Positions 1 to 9,003 of a stretch of DNA of 64,000 nucleotides are shown in pieces. The notes under the pieces are model-generated. The model was given only the letters and a program-made list of their open reading frames with translations. It was not told where the DNA came from and searched no databases. The stretch comes from an uncultured Vibrio sp. (GTDB taxonomy: Bacteria > Pseudomonadota > Gammaproteobacteria > Enterobacterales > Vibrionaceae). The stretch lies in NCBI GenBank assembly GCA_947504195.1, contig CANNGN010000003.1, forward strand, positions 248,001 to 312,000, written 5' to 3'. Numbering within the stretch: the first letter of the stretch is position 1; the number at the start of each line of letters is the position of its first letter. Both the position numbers and the translations under genes were made by a program.

Positions 1-128
1 ACATCAGAAAAAATCAGATACAACAAAGATAAGTTAGGCAGAGGAGTTGGAATACTGAGCGGGGGAAACACGCTGATAAAATCACTGTACCCCCTTTTTT
101 CGAAGCACTATCATATAGTTGCAACTGA

Positions 129-344
129 TTAGCAGTAGTCACCTGCACTGGCGAGATCTTCCCCATCCCAGCACCGTTCGATATCAACATAACCATATTT
201 TTCTTTTGGATTTCGGTCGACAAGAATTCCTGACAACTCCGATTCATGCTTCAATTCGTAATCTCCATTTTCATAAGTCACAACAAACTTATCCGAGGTG
301 TTATCGAATAACATCACAGCACGTTTGTTAAATTGAGTGGTCAT
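129..344 (-). CDS. small hypothetical protein
   Basis: A 71-residue acidic, soluble-looking protein with no signal peptide or membrane segment; I do not recognise a family. The ATG at 344 is chosen because GGAG lies about 9 bases upstream; the reading frame opens further upstream only through a TTG that overlaps this ribosome-binding site. The composition (many D, E, K, Y residues and the tail RCWDGEDLASAGDYC) is ordinary for a real small protein. It stands alone, with no close neighbour on its strand. It is called on frame, start signal and composition only. Confidence 0.5.
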   Translation of the reverse strand: MTTQFNKRAVMLFDNTSDKFVVTYENGDYELKHESELSGILVDRNPKEKYGYVDIERCWDGEDLASAGDYC

Positions 345-501
345 TGTACATATCTCCAAAAGGTAATTTCATTGAATAAAATGTACGACAAAAATGCACT
401 CAATCGAACCCTATCGATATGAAAGCTGTTCCCGTTGATGAGACTATGCAACAAACTTACCCAGCTGCGCTTATGACAAAGCAATACATGAAGAAGTCAT
501 G

Positions 502-1428
502 TTAACCTGAACGGTAAGCAAGCCCATTGGTAAAAGAGATCACCTCCAAAGGGGTAAAAGACAATGTTATCCCTGTTTTATCTTGGGTGTTGTTTTTGAG
601 CGTTTTGGACAACAAATTATCCCAATGTATGTCACTCTGAACCATAATTTGCAGCCCATCACCATGCTGCCAATCGACAAACAACAAGCTTGCACTAGGA
701 TTTAGATGTAAGTTACCAAGCGTATTATAAAACCCATTGCCAACGTAATCTTCGACCAATAATTGCCCACTATCATTAATCTTTACAAACCCCGGTTTCC
801 CGCCACGGTGAGAGATATCTGCACCCCGATTATTTAAAGTTTTTCCATCATTGAAACGACTGGCGATAAAAAATGTATCAGCATTGGTTATGATATCGAG
901 GTCTTTCTCATTGAATTGATGGCGAGTTTGAGTAGAGAATTCACCATAATGGCGATTGGTTAATAACGTCTTAGGTTGAATATACTTAGGGCAATTACCA
1001 TAACTTTGAAGTACTTTTACTTTAATTATTTTTTGACCAACATCGACCACGATAACATTGACTCGATTACGCCTTTTCGTTTCAAACTCGATTCCCAACA
1101 AACCAATCCTATCGCCAACATCAACAAAATCTGGTAAAAAATCACCCATGGTATTTTGGGTATTTATCACCAATTCAGTATCCGATGGCGATTGAATAAA
1201 CCCTACAGCACCAAATAGGACACTGGCTTGAGCAAGAGAACGGTGATCGTCATAACCAATAAATATCATCGTCAACGATTCAAAAAAATCACGGTGTTGC
1301 TGAGGCATAAATTGACGAATGAACTTAGGACCGATTTGGGCCATCAGCTGATCCGTACCTACCTTTTTCTGGACACTTAACTCGCCCTCATGCCATATAG
1401 GTGAAGATTCATTCGCCATAGCCATCAA
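502..1428 (-). CDS. pyridoxamine 5'-phosphate oxidase-like flavin-binding protein
   Basis: A 308-residue protein resembling the split-barrel pyridoxamine-phosphate-oxidase superfamily: a first barrel around residues 30-150 and a second segment with SHRGGKPGFVKI and a GNGFYNTLGNLHLNP stretch, typical of large PNPOx-like proteins that bind flavin. No signal peptide is seen. Its start directly abuts the stop of the upstream VOC gene, so the two form one operon, transcribed away from a divergent TetR gene. The substrate is unknown; family members reduce or oxidise small molecules or bind haem or flavin. The family call is fairly secure, the reaction is not. Confidence 0.7.
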   Translation of the reverse strand: MMAMANESSPIWHEGELSVQKKVGTDQLMAQIGPKFIRQFMPQQHRDFFESLTMIFIGYDDHRSLAQASVLFGAVGFIQSPSDTELVINTQNTMGDFLPDFVDVGDRIGLLGIEFETKRRNRVNVIVVDVGQKIIKVKVLQSYGNCPKYIQPKTLLTNRHYGEFSTQTRHQFNEKDLDIITNADTFFIASRFNDGKTLNNRGADISHRGGKPGFVKINDSGQLLVEDYVGNGFYNTLGNLHLNPSASLLFVDWQHGDGLQIMVQSDIHWDNLLSKTLKNNTQDKTGITLSFTPLEVISFTNGLAYRSG

Positions 1429-1863
1429 TTAACCACAAATCAATTCAAGTCGAATGCCACCTGGAATCGCACACATCATATGATGCAGAGGTGTTCCAGC
1501 CAGAGCTTCCGGTGCAAACTCAACGTCAACATCTTCGCGCAACTTAAACTGCTCGTTCAAAGCTTCGAGCTGTTCCAAACTCTCAACTTTAAGCGCAAAG
1601 TGGTGCAATCCGACATTCTGTTGGCGATTAAATTCTACCTGATTATTACTCTCTTTTATTTGCCATAGAGTCAGCATTACCGTGCCATCAGAGACAAAGA
1701 TTGCTGGGTAATCGGGTTTTCCACCTACTTGTGTAAAGTTAAGTAGTTCGATAAAGAACGCCGCCGTGGTTTCAATATTTGGCACACTTAATCCAAGGTG
1801 ATGAATACCACCCGTACTAATGTTTTCCCCAGTTGGCGTTTGGTTTGGAGTTGGATGACACAT
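1429..1863 (-). CDS. VOC (glyoxalase/bleomycin-resistance fold) family protein
   Basis: A 144-residue vicinal-oxygen-chelate protein. GIHHLGLSVPNIETTAAFF opens the first beta-alpha-beta-beta-beta module, GLHHFALKVESLEQLEAL the second, and the end PGGIRLELICG supplies the usual metal-ligand Glu. The two His and the Glu are consistent with a divalent-metal site. The ATG at 1863 has AAAGGTG eight bases upstream and is preferred over an upstream TTG at 1896. It is the first gene of an operon with the PNPOx-like gene, and the promoter region is shared with a divergent TetR repressor carrying twin operator sites. A role in detoxifying a small electrophile is an inference. Confidence 0.75.
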   Translation of the reverse strand: MCHPTPNQTPTGENISTGGIHHLGLSVPNIETTAAFFIELLNFTQVGGKPDYPAIFVSDGTVMLTLWQIKESNNQVEFNRQQNVGLHHFALKVESLEQLEALNEQFKLREDVDVEFAPEALAGTPLHHMMCAIPGGIRLELICG

Positions 1864-1898
1864 AACACGCACCTTTAAATAAGTTAAATAAAACAAGA

Positions 1899-1941
1899 GT
1901 GAACAGATCTGTCTACACTATAGGTGAACAGATTTGTTTAC
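1899..1941. promoter_or_regulatory. twin palindromic operator for the divergent TetR regulator
   Basis: Two near-identical 18-bp imperfect palindromes, GTGAACAGATCTGTCTAC (1899-1916) and GTGAACAGATTTGTTTAC (1924-1941), lie 25 bp apart centre to centre between the VOC gene and the TetR gene. The second overlaps a TTTACG -35 box (1937-1942) that sits 16 bp from a TATAAT -10 box (1959-1964) reading toward the TetR gene. This geometry fits an autoregulated TetR repressor controlling both directions. The sites are seen; binding is inferred. Confidence 0.7.
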
Positions 1942-1991
1942 GTCAAGTTAAAACGCGTTATAATTTGAATAAGTCAATGAGGCAGAATTAT

Positions 1992-2531
1992 ATGCAACCA
2001 AGAAAACAACACTTAATCGAAACAGCGCAAATTCTATTTAATCAGCATGGGTACCACGCCACTGGAATCGATTTAATTCTGGCTGAGTCGAAAGTATCCA
2101 AAGCTACCCTATATAAACATTTTCAAAGTAAAGAAGATTTAATTTTGGCTGCGTTAGCTCTTCAGCACGGGCGAGTTTTGGAAATGATCAATAAAAAGTT
2201 TATCGAAGCAGAAAATTCAGATGAGCCTCAAGTACTTGCACTCTTTGATGCCCTAGACGACTGGTTTAATAGCGAGCACTTTTTTGGGTGTAATTTTATT
2301 AACGCCAGTGCTGAATATTCTGATACCCTTCATCCAATATATAAATACGCTGCTAAGCACAAACGAGCGATGGTCGAACTCATTTCGACAAAACTCGATG
2401 CCCACAATGTCGGTAAAGCCGATCAAATTGGCTTGCTAGTCGAAGGGGCGATTGTGATGGCGCATACTCACGGAATAAAAAACTCTGCGCCAATGGCGAA
2501 AGAGATGGCTCGACGTATTATCGCCGATTAA
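1992..2531 (+). CDS. TetR/AcrR family transcriptional regulator
   Basis: A 179-residue TetR-type repressor. The N-terminal helix-turn-helix is clear (ETAQILFNQHGYHATGIDLI, then SKATLYKHFQSKEDLILAAL), followed by an all-helical ligand-binding C-terminus. The reading frame can be extended upstream, but the extension would cross the operators and promoter, so I use the ATG at 1992, with GAGG about ten bases upstream. It is divergent from the VOC/PNPOx operon and most likely controls it and itself through the twin palindromes at 1899-1941. The inducer is unknown. Confidence 0.85.
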   Translation: MQPRKQHLIETAQILFNQHGYHATGIDLILAESKVSKATLYKHFQSKEDLILAALALQHGRVLEMINKKFIEAENSDEPQVLALFDALDDWFNSEHFFGCNFINASAEYSDTLHPIYKYAAKHKRAMVELISTKLDAHNVGKADQIGLLVEGAIVMAHTHGIKNSAPMAKEMARRIIAD

Positions 2532-2733
2532 TAGCAACTGATATTATTGCTAGTGTGACGACTGACATAGGGCAGATTCACCGAACCAACTCGATTGCTT
2601 CTGCCATCTATACCAGATCTCGGTATTGTGGACGTTGTAATGAATTTATTTCTTATTTTATAAAACGATGAAGTGAACAAATTCGGCAATCTCTTAGATG
2701 TCGATACCATCGCTATTTTGGGTTAATTTATAC

Positions 2734-3876
2734 ATGCAATATAGCTCTGCTAATGCCTCTTCAAACAAGTTTCGTCTATGCCTATATAGCGCGCTACTGG
2801 GCGTTTTCGTCATCATGCTGTTTTTTGGATTAAGACCGAAAAGTGGACCATTAAATGAGAACTTTTCATTTATACCAGAACAAAGCGCTGCTCAATTTGC
2901 CAACGACTCTATGCTTCTTGTACCGTCTCTTGTTATTCCAGAAAGAGATGAACACGATAAATTAAACCTTCACATGGTGTTTAAACCAGGAGATACGAAA
3001 CGCCTCCGACTAAGATTTCTTGTTCAAGTTCGATCTGACGAACCTCAAAATGACTTCGTTATCGCTCAATGGGATCAATCGCTCATTATTTTGAATGGTG
3101 ATGATTTTTCCAACGCTAAAAAGCAACCTAAAATTTACGTCAAAATACCGCAAACTGAGCAACCAGTATTATTGTCGATCACTTCCGACAATACAGGCAC
3201 ATGGGTATACTTCGATGGCCAGGAAGCTGCTCACAATAAGCACGTGATTCTCACGCTTCCTGAGGTGTATGCTAATAACTTAATTTTGGGAAATGATGAT
3301 ACCGAAAGTCGCCCTTGGTTAGGTCGCATGTATGGAATAAACCTCTTTTACACACCAGATGAATTTACCAGTACGGTGTTACGTCATCATCAAGAGTGGC
3401 AAAAAGAAGGGATGCTACCCACGATATCTGGCAATAAAGCAATTACAAATCTGAATTTCACTAAAGAACAAACCGACAATTTAATGCTGGTAAAAGAGAC
3501 CCCGTATGCTGATCGCTCTGTACTCGAATGGCCAGCAGCACAGCTATTTCACCTTGACCTCTATTTTATCTTCGATATCGTGATCAATTTCATCGGCTTT
3601 ATGCCATTTGGTTTGATACTGATGATGCTTCTTCCGACCAACATTTCCCTTAGGTATCGTTTGCTCTGTGTGTCGTTGGTTTCATACGGTTTTAGTCTTT
3701 CTATTGAAGTTTCCCAGATTTGGATTCCTCTAAGACACTCTTCTTCTCTGGATCTACTACTCAATACCTCAGGCGGCTTAGCTGGCGCTCTCAGCTTTAT
3801 TCCATTGTTGAAAAAGAGTGAGCAAATTTGTTCTTTCTATCATCTAATTAAAAAAAGAATTCGACGAGTTACATAA
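2734..3876 (+). CDS. VanZ-domain membrane protein with N-terminal lectin-like domain
   Basis: About 380 residues. A membrane helix near the N-terminus (residues roughly 12-30) is followed by a periplasmic, jelly-roll-like region of about 200 residues that resembles concanavalin-type domains (WVYFDGQEAAHN, LILGNDDTESRPWLGRMYG). The C-terminus has four predicted helices of the VanZ family, with FIGFMPFGLILMML and SLSIEVSQIWIPLRHSSSLD. VanZ-like domains occur in teicoplanin resistance and in many envelope proteins of unknown role. An in-frame ATG at 2698 is an alternative start; neither has a strong ribosome-binding site. It is monocistronic and ends at a terminator. Confidence 0.7.
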   Translation: MQYSSANASSNKFRLCLYSALLGVFVIMLFFGLRPKSGPLNENFSFIPEQSAAQFANDSMLLVPSLVIPERDEHDKLNLHMVFKPGDTKRLRLRFLVQVRSDEPQNDFVIAQWDQSLIILNGDDFSNAKKQPKIYVKIPQTEQPVLLSITSDNTGTWVYFDGQEAAHNKHVILTLPEVYANNLILGNDDTESRPWLGRMYGINLFYTPDEFTSTVLRHHQEWQKEGMLPTISGNKAITNLNFTKEQTDNLMLVKETPYADRSVLEWPAAQLFHLDLYFIFDIVINFIGFMPFGLILMMLLPTNISLRYRLLCVSLVSYGFSLSIEVSQIWIPLRHSSSLDLLLNTSGGLAGALSFIPLLKKSEQICSFYHLIKKRIRRVT

Positions 3877-3891
3877 CCCACTACCATTAAA

Positions 3892-3919
3892 AAAATAGGC
3901 AACAACCGTTGCCTATTTT
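3892..3919. terminator. bidirectional rho-independent terminator
   Basis: A 12-bp perfect stem, AAAATAGGCAAC / GTTGCCTATTTT with loop AACC, separates the convergent VanZ gene and the ABC ATPase gene. A/T runs flank both arms, so it can work in either direction. A near-copy of the stem occurs at 12126-12147. Confidence 0.85.
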
Positions 3920-3933
3920 CTTCGAATTTTAAC

Positions 3934-5793
3934 CTATTCTACTGCGACAAAATGCCCCGGCTCACATTCAACCAAACGGAGTTTCGTTGGTGGATCTCCT
4001 GCCTCCCTTACTGGACTAGGAATGTCGCCCGAGAGCATAGTGAAATCAGTACGCTGAGTAGGATCCGCGATTGGTACAGCAGAGAGCAGTTTACGAGTAT
4101 AACTGTGTTGCGGGTTTTCAAATATCTGCTGTCGAGTCCCCATCTCTACAATCTGACCTAAATACATAACCATAACTCGATGGCTAACTCGTTCGATAAC
4201 CGCCATATCGTGAGAGATAAAAAGGTAACTGAGTTTGAGCTCCAATTGCAGCTCCAACATCAAATTAAGCACAGTGGCTTGAATAGAAACATCGAGAGCT
4301 GAAACCGCTTCATCGGCGATAATTACCCCAGGTCGGGTCGACAGAGCTCGTGCGATCGCAATACGCTGACGTTGTCCACCAGAAAATTCATGGGGATAAC
4401 GTTCTGCATGTTCCGGTTGCAACCCAACTCGTTTTAATAATGCCATTACACGATCTTTTTGCTCTGCTTTTGTCCCTTGATTGTTGATCACCATAGGCTC
4501 AGCGATCGATGCGCCTATGGTCCTACGTGGATTAAGCGATGAAAAAGGGTCTTGGAAAATAAATTGAATATCTCTACGCAACTCACGCATCTGCTTTTTA
4601 TCGAGGGTCATCAGGTCTTGTCCCTTGAACATCACCTGCCCTGATGCCTGTATCAGCTTGAGTATAGAAAAACCCGTCGTCGATTTACCACAACCTGACT
4701 CTCCAACAATACCGAGAGTTTCACCTGGGTAAAGTTTGAAGCTCACATCTTCCACTGCATGCACTAGATGAGTCGGGCGACCAAAAAAATTCTTGTTCGA
4801 GACAAATTGGGTATGCAGATTTTTCACTTCAAGGACGGGATCACCATTATAAAGTGCTGTATCAACCTCTTTTTCTTCTGGAGGCGTTTGATTAGCAGAA
4901 CCATTAAGCTCTTGCTCCATCTCCAACACCGGTAACGTTGCAGGGTTCTTTTTCCCGGTCATACATCCGAGAGTCGGCACAGCACGTAGCAATGCTTTGG
5001 TGTAAGGGTGTTGCGGACTTTTGAATATGCTGGTGACGTCATTCTCTTCGACAACGTGGCCTTTGTACATCACAACAACACGATCAGCCAGTTCAGCGAC
5101 AACTCCCATGTCGTGAGTAATAAAGATGACGGCCATACCAAGATCGTGTTGCAAATTGCGCATAAGTCCAAGAATCTGTCCTTGAATCGTCACATCCAGC
5201 GCGGTCGTTGGCTCATCGGCAATCAATAGTTGCGGATTACAGGATAATGCCATCGCCGTCATAACTCGTTGACGCATCCCCCCAGACATTTGGTGTGGAT
5301 ATTCATCGAAGCGCCGCTCGGCATCAGGAATACGAACCAGATTAAGCAACTCAATGACCTTGCGCTTGACGTCACTCCCACTTATCTGTTGATGGGTCAG
5401 TATAGCTTCACTGATCTGATCGCCAATGGTAAATACAGGATTAAGTGACGTCATCGGCTCTTGAAAAATCATCGACATATCGAAGCCACGAATCTTTGAA
5501 GCTTCCTTTCGAGAGAGATGAGTTATATCATCAACAGATCCGTTGCGACGACGTAAATAAATATTGCCCGAATCCGTAATAACAGTATCCAATAACTGCA
5601 TAACACGGTTCATAGTCACGGTTTTTCCCGATCCCGATTCACCAACAATCGCTAACGTTTCTCCACGCTTAACAGAAAAAGAAACGTCATGCAGTACCTT
5701 TGTGTTGCTATTAAAACCGGGGAATGACAGCGACAAATTGTTAACCGATAAAACTTCGTCATCGGCTATAGAAGCATTCTTTGTTAAAGACAT
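3934..5793 (-). CDS. fused peptide ABC transporter ATPase (DppD-DppF type)
   Basis: A 619-residue protein with two complete ABC ATPase modules in tandem. Module 1 has Walker A GESGSGKT, signature MSGGMRQR and Walker B LLIADEP; module 2 has GESGCGKS, FSGGQRQR and VIIADEA. Each module ends with the oligopeptide/dipeptide-specific C-terminal extension (HPYTKALL; HSYTRKLL). The fused arrangement is that of the glutathione importer ATPase GsiA. It powers the importer encoded by the two permease genes and the binding-protein gene upstream. It is the last gene of the minus-strand operon; the gap after iadA is about 70 bp. Confidence 0.9.
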   Translation of the reverse strand: MSLTKNASIADDEVLSVNNLSLSFPGFNSNTKVLHDVSFSVKRGETLAIVGESGSGKTVTMNRVMQLLDTVITDSGNIYLRRRNGSVDDITHLSRKEASKIRGFDMSMIFQEPMTSLNPVFTIGDQISEAILTHQQISGSDVKRKVIELLNLVRIPDAERRFDEYPHQMSGGMRQRVMTAMALSCNPQLLIADEPTTALDVTIQGQILGLMRNLQHDLGMAVIFITHDMGVVAELADRVVVMYKGHVVEENDVTSIFKSPQHPYTKALLRAVPTLGCMTGKKNPATLPVLEMEQELNGSANQTPPEEKEVDTALYNGDPVLEVKNLHTQFVSNKNFFGRPTHLVHAVEDVSFKLYPGETLGIVGESGCGKSTTGFSILKLIQASGQVMFKGQDLMTLDKKQMRELRRDIQFIFQDPFSSLNPRRTIGASIAEPMVINNQGTKAEQKDRVMALLKRVGLQPEHAERYPHEFSGGQRQRIAIARALSTRPGVIIADEAVSALDVSIQATVLNLMLELQLELKLSYLFISHDMAVIERVSHRVMVMYLGQIVEMGTRQQIFENPQHSYTRKLLSAVPIADPTQRTDFTMLSGDIPSPVREAGDPPTKLRLVECEPGHFVAVE

Positions 5794-5861
5794 GGTATTT
5801 CCATTCCTATTATATTTTCACACTCATCAATGATGCTGATCAGTTAATACACTGTTTGCGT

Positions 5862-7034
5862 CTATTCGAAATAGCCTTTTTTCTCAAGCTTTCGATCCCG
5901 CATCATAATTTGACCTTTAGCGATGACGTCGCGCAGTTCCAAACTGTCTCGTTCCATGATAATCAGATCAGCATCTGCTCCCACAGTCAGTTCACCTTTC
6001 CGCCCAGTTAACTTATATGCTTTAGCTGGAGTCGTTGTTAAAGGTCTGAGTGCTTTTTCTAGAGGAATATTGAGGTCGTTAACCAAACGTTTTAGCTCAA
6101 ATAACATGGAACTTGGAGAACCGATGTCCATGCCTATTATCTGACTACGGTCTTTACTCCATACCGGCAGCGAACCTCCAGCATCGGAACTAAAACACAC
6201 TTGGTCGTATAAGCCTTCGCTACTTGCTCTTAGGGAGAAATCGGCCGCATTTGTATGCAGCCCATCTTTTGTTCTGACCTCATTAGCACAGGTCGCATCA
6301 ATAAATGCCCCCATGGAAGCAAGTTCTAATACTTGTCGATTGAGCTTTTCTGCTGGCCGATTAACATGAGTCGGGATAAAGTAATCAGCACGAAGGCCAT
6401 GCTTCTCGATTGCAGCAAAAATTAAATCAAGTCCATCGTCAGCCGCACCACAGTGCACCGTAATAAATCCAGGTTTCCCGGAAATAATCGCAGCACGTCG
6501 CACATCAACGGTCAGCTTTGCTAATTCATCGGCACTGTATCGACTCCCTCTATGGTCAGCCATGGCAATCTTTAATCCAACAATCGGATCGTGATAAGTA
6601 ATATCACGCCCAACATCACCACTGATGGTCGGTGACGGGACACTATAGGCGCCAGTGAGCATAAAAGCCGTCATGCCTTCACTGTTGAACGCTTGGGTTT
6701 TGGCGTAAAGATTCTCAACGGTTCTCGTTAGTGAGTCGGTACCAAGCAAACCAATGGCTGTCGTTACCCCATTAGCGATGTTCATTGACAGAGTCATCTC
6801 AGGAGTACGTGAACGAAATCCATCCTCACCTCCCCCACCTGTAAAGTGTTGATGCCCATCAACAAAGCCTGGGATAATATTCATACCTTCAGCGTTAATA
6901 CAGGTTACTTCACCCGGTAAGTTTTCCGGATTGATGGTCTTTTCCATCGCAAGAATTTTGTTGCCACCGATAAGAACATCACCTACGCCTCGATATTCTG
7001 GAGCATATAATTCTCCCTTTTGAATTAAAATCAT
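5862..7034 (-). CDS. iadA: isoaspartyl (beta-aspartyl) dipeptidase
   Basis: A 390-residue amidohydrolase, the same length as E. coli IadA. The binuclear zinc site is visible: GHQHFTGGGGEDG (His61, His63), the candidate carbamylated Lys in VGLKIAMADHRGS, His in TVHCG and PTHVNR, and Asp in SSDAGGS. GLLGTDSLTR and LTGAYSVPSPTISGDV are typical of the family. IadA hydrolyses beta-aspartyl (isoaspartyl) dipeptides formed from damaged proteins or from cyanophycin breakdown. Here it lies inside a peptide-importer operon between a permease and the ATPase gene, so it probably acts on the imported dipeptides in the cytoplasm. Confidence 0.9.
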   Translation of the reverse strand: MILIQKGELYAPEYRGVGDVLIGGNKILAMEKTINPENLPGEVTCINAEGMNIIPGFVDGHQHFTGGGGEDGFRSRTPEMTLSMNIANGVTTAIGLLGTDSLTRTVENLYAKTQAFNSEGMTAFMLTGAYSVPSPTISGDVGRDITYHDPIVGLKIAMADHRGSRYSADELAKLTVDVRRAAIISGKPGFITVHCGAADDGLDLIFAAIEKHGLRADYFIPTHVNRPAEKLNRQVLELASMGAFIDATCANEVRTKDGLHTNAADFSLRASSEGLYDQVCFSSDAGGSLPVWSKDRSQIIGMDIGSPSSMLFELKRLVNDLNIPLEKALRPLTTTPAKAYKLTGRKGELTVGADADLIIMERDSLELRDVIAKGQIMMRDRKLEKKGYFE

Positions 7035-7098
7035 CCTTATCTATACTCCTTTAAAATGCCTCTGTAGATCGGCAAATTGACATGTTCTTCATTTTTAA

Positions 7099-7977
7099 TC
7101 AGCGCTTCATTTTCGGGTTAAGTTCATCACGCAGCCAATCCGCAAATAAATTGATACCTATAACTAAAAGAATAAGCGCGGTAGCGGGAAATAAAGTCAT
7201 CCACCACATGCCGGCATAGATATAATTTTTGCCAATTGCAATCATCATTCCTAATGAGGGTTCAGTGATAGGAACACCAACACCTAGGAAACTTAATGTC
7301 GCCTCCAGCATAATAACCACGGCCAAATCAACAGCCATAACAACAAAAATAGGCGGTAGAGCATTGGGCAAAATGTGATAGAAGAGAATACGAACATCAT
7401 GTGCGCCCGCTGCTTTAGCGGCCATCACATATGGATTGTCTTTAATTTCTAATACGCTGCCTCGAATCGTGCGGGCATATTTGACCCAGTCGGCAATGCA
7501 AATGGCCAACACAACGGTAAATAGCCCTCTGGTTTCAAAAACACCGAGAAGCAGCACTGCGAGTAACGTGGTAGAAAATGAAAATACGGTATCGGCGCTG
7601 CGCATCACAAATGTATCGATCAGGCCACCATAATAGCCACCGATCAACCCTAGCAGAATGCCGATACTGCCCGCGATGGCAACAACAGAAAAGCCGACAA
7701 TCATTGAAGTGCGTAAGCCGTAGATAATGGTCGATAAAATACCTCGGCCCTGATCATCAGTACCAAGCGGAAATGAAGTCGAACCACTCTCAGCCCAGAA
7801 TGGTTCCAGCAGCATATTGCCAAGATCTAGGGAAGCCAAATCATAGGGATCCATCGGTGCAATCACCGGGGCAAAAATTCCGACAATAGCAAAGCAGAGC
7901 ATAATTACAGCACCGATTACTGCCGGTTTGTCGCTAAAAAAGCTACGTAAGCGTTTGTTTGTCACTGTAGTATTCAT
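7099..7977 (-). CDS. peptide ABC transporter permease (DppC/GsiD type)
   Basis: A 292-residue inner-membrane permease with about six helices. The N-terminal OppC-like segment (KPAVIGAVIMLCFAIVGIFA) is followed by the binding-protein-dependent transport domain; the EAA loop reads MAAKAAGAHDVRILFYHILP. It starts 8 bp after the partner permease gene ends and forms the translocation channel with it. The downstream gene is iadA, which points to isoaspartyl or other short peptides as substrate. Confidence 0.9.
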   Translation of the reverse strand: MNTTVTNKRLRSFFSDKPAVIGAVIMLCFAIVGIFAPVIAPMDPYDLASLDLGNMLLEPFWAESGSTSFPLGTDDQGRGILSTIIYGLRTSMIVGFSVVAIAGSIGILLGLIGGYYGGLIDTFVMRSADTVFSFSTTLLAVLLLGVFETRGLFTVVLAICIADWVKYARTIRGSVLEIKDNPYVMAAKAAGAHDVRILFYHILPNALPPIFVVMAVDLAVVIMLEATLSFLGVGVPITEPSLGMMIAIGKNYIYAGMWWMTLFPATALILLVIGINLFADWLRDELNPKMKR

Positions 7978-7984
7978 GAGTAAC

Positions 7985-8950
7985 CTAACTGTAACGAATT
8001 TTGGGATTCAGCACGGCGTATAGCAAATCGACCATAATATTGATGGCCAAAATGATACATGCAGCGAGCATAATGTAAGTGACGATGATCGGCTGATCGG
8101 TCTCGAAGATAGAGGTCAGCAGTAGATTTCCCATACCGGGCCACTGAAAAATAGTCTCAGTCACGATCGAAAAGGCAATCAATTCACCAAAAGATAAGCC
8201 AGCAATCGTGATAACCGGAATCATGACATTGCGAAGCGCGTGTTTCAGAATAACCTTCATCGGAGACAGACCTTTTGCCCAAGCTGTCTTGATGTACTCT
8301 TCGTTCATCACCTCACGCATTCCTGCACGAGTTAGGCGCATCATTACGGCCAGTTGATAACTGGATAGGGTAAGAGCGGGTAGAATGATATGGGTTAGAC
8401 CATCCCATGTAAGCAATCCAGTACGCCAAGACCCGATGTTCACCGTCTCACCACGGCCGAATGAGGGTAACCACTCTAGCCATACTGAAAAAATCATCAC
8501 CAACAAAATGCCCGTTAAAAATGTCGGTATGGAAACGCCCAGTAATGAACCTGACATGAATAGCCGAGAAGCAATCCCCGAAGGCCAAATAGAGACAACT
8601 ATCCCAAGTCCCACCCCAACGACAAAAGAGATTGTCAGAGCAACAAGAGCAAGCTCAAATGTTGCGGGAAAACGTTCTAAAATCGAATCAAGTGCATCAA
8701 CCTGACTCACATACGACTTGCCAAAGTCTCCATGCAAAGCGCCTTTTAAAAATCGGAAATACTGAATATGGGTCGGCTGGTCTAATCCGTATTCCACTCG
8801 TACCTGCTCTTGCTCTTGTTGAGTGGCGTACTTACCAGCCAGTAATAACACTGGATTACCGGTAAAACGAAAGAGACAGAAACAGACAAAAGAGACAACC
8901 ATCAGAACAAGCAGTCCCTGCAGTATTCTGCGAAAAATATATTTTGCCAT
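7985..8950 (-). CDS. peptide ABC transporter permease (DppB/GsiC type)
   Basis: A 321-residue inner-membrane permease. The N-terminus YIFRRILQGLLVLMVVSF is the usual DppB/OppB first helix, and the EAA loop is YIKTAWAKGLSPMKVILKHA. Six helices are expected. It is the second gene of the operon, following the binding-protein gene after a gap that holds a strong hairpin, and it pairs with the DppC-type permease. Confidence 0.9.
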   Translation of the reverse strand: MAKYIFRRILQGLLVLMVVSFVCFCLFRFTGNPVLLLAGKYATQQEQEQVRVEYGLDQPTHIQYFRFLKGALHGDFGKSYVSQVDALDSILERFPATFELALVALTISFVVGVGLGIVVSIWPSGIASRLFMSGSLLGVSIPTFLTGILLVMIFSVWLEWLPSFGRGETVNIGSWRTGLLTWDGLTHIILPALTLSSYQLAVMMRLTRAGMREVMNEEYIKTAWAKGLSPMKVILKHALRNVMIPVITIAGLSFGELIAFSIVTETIFQWPGMGNLLLTSIFETDQPIIVTYIMLAACIILAINIMVDLLYAVLNPKIRYS

Positions 8951-8960
8951 AGGTCCTCAA

Positions 8961-8984
8961 ATGAGGCCGCAAAGCGGCCCTCAT
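8961..8984 (-). terminator. intercistronic hairpin between binding protein and permease genes
   Basis: ATGAGGCCGC-AAA-GCGGCCCTCAT forms a stable stem with one bulged C, in the gap between the binding-protein stop and the first permease start. There is no long T run, so partial termination or mRNA stabilisation is more likely than a full stop. Such hairpins commonly keep the binding protein more abundant than the membrane parts. Confidence 0.55.
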
Positions 8985-9003
8985 GAAGTGAAAGGTTTGA
9001 GAA

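Noticed and set aside
1..128. Possible gene at the left edge
   Set aside because: Frames are short, lack start signals and show no family pattern.
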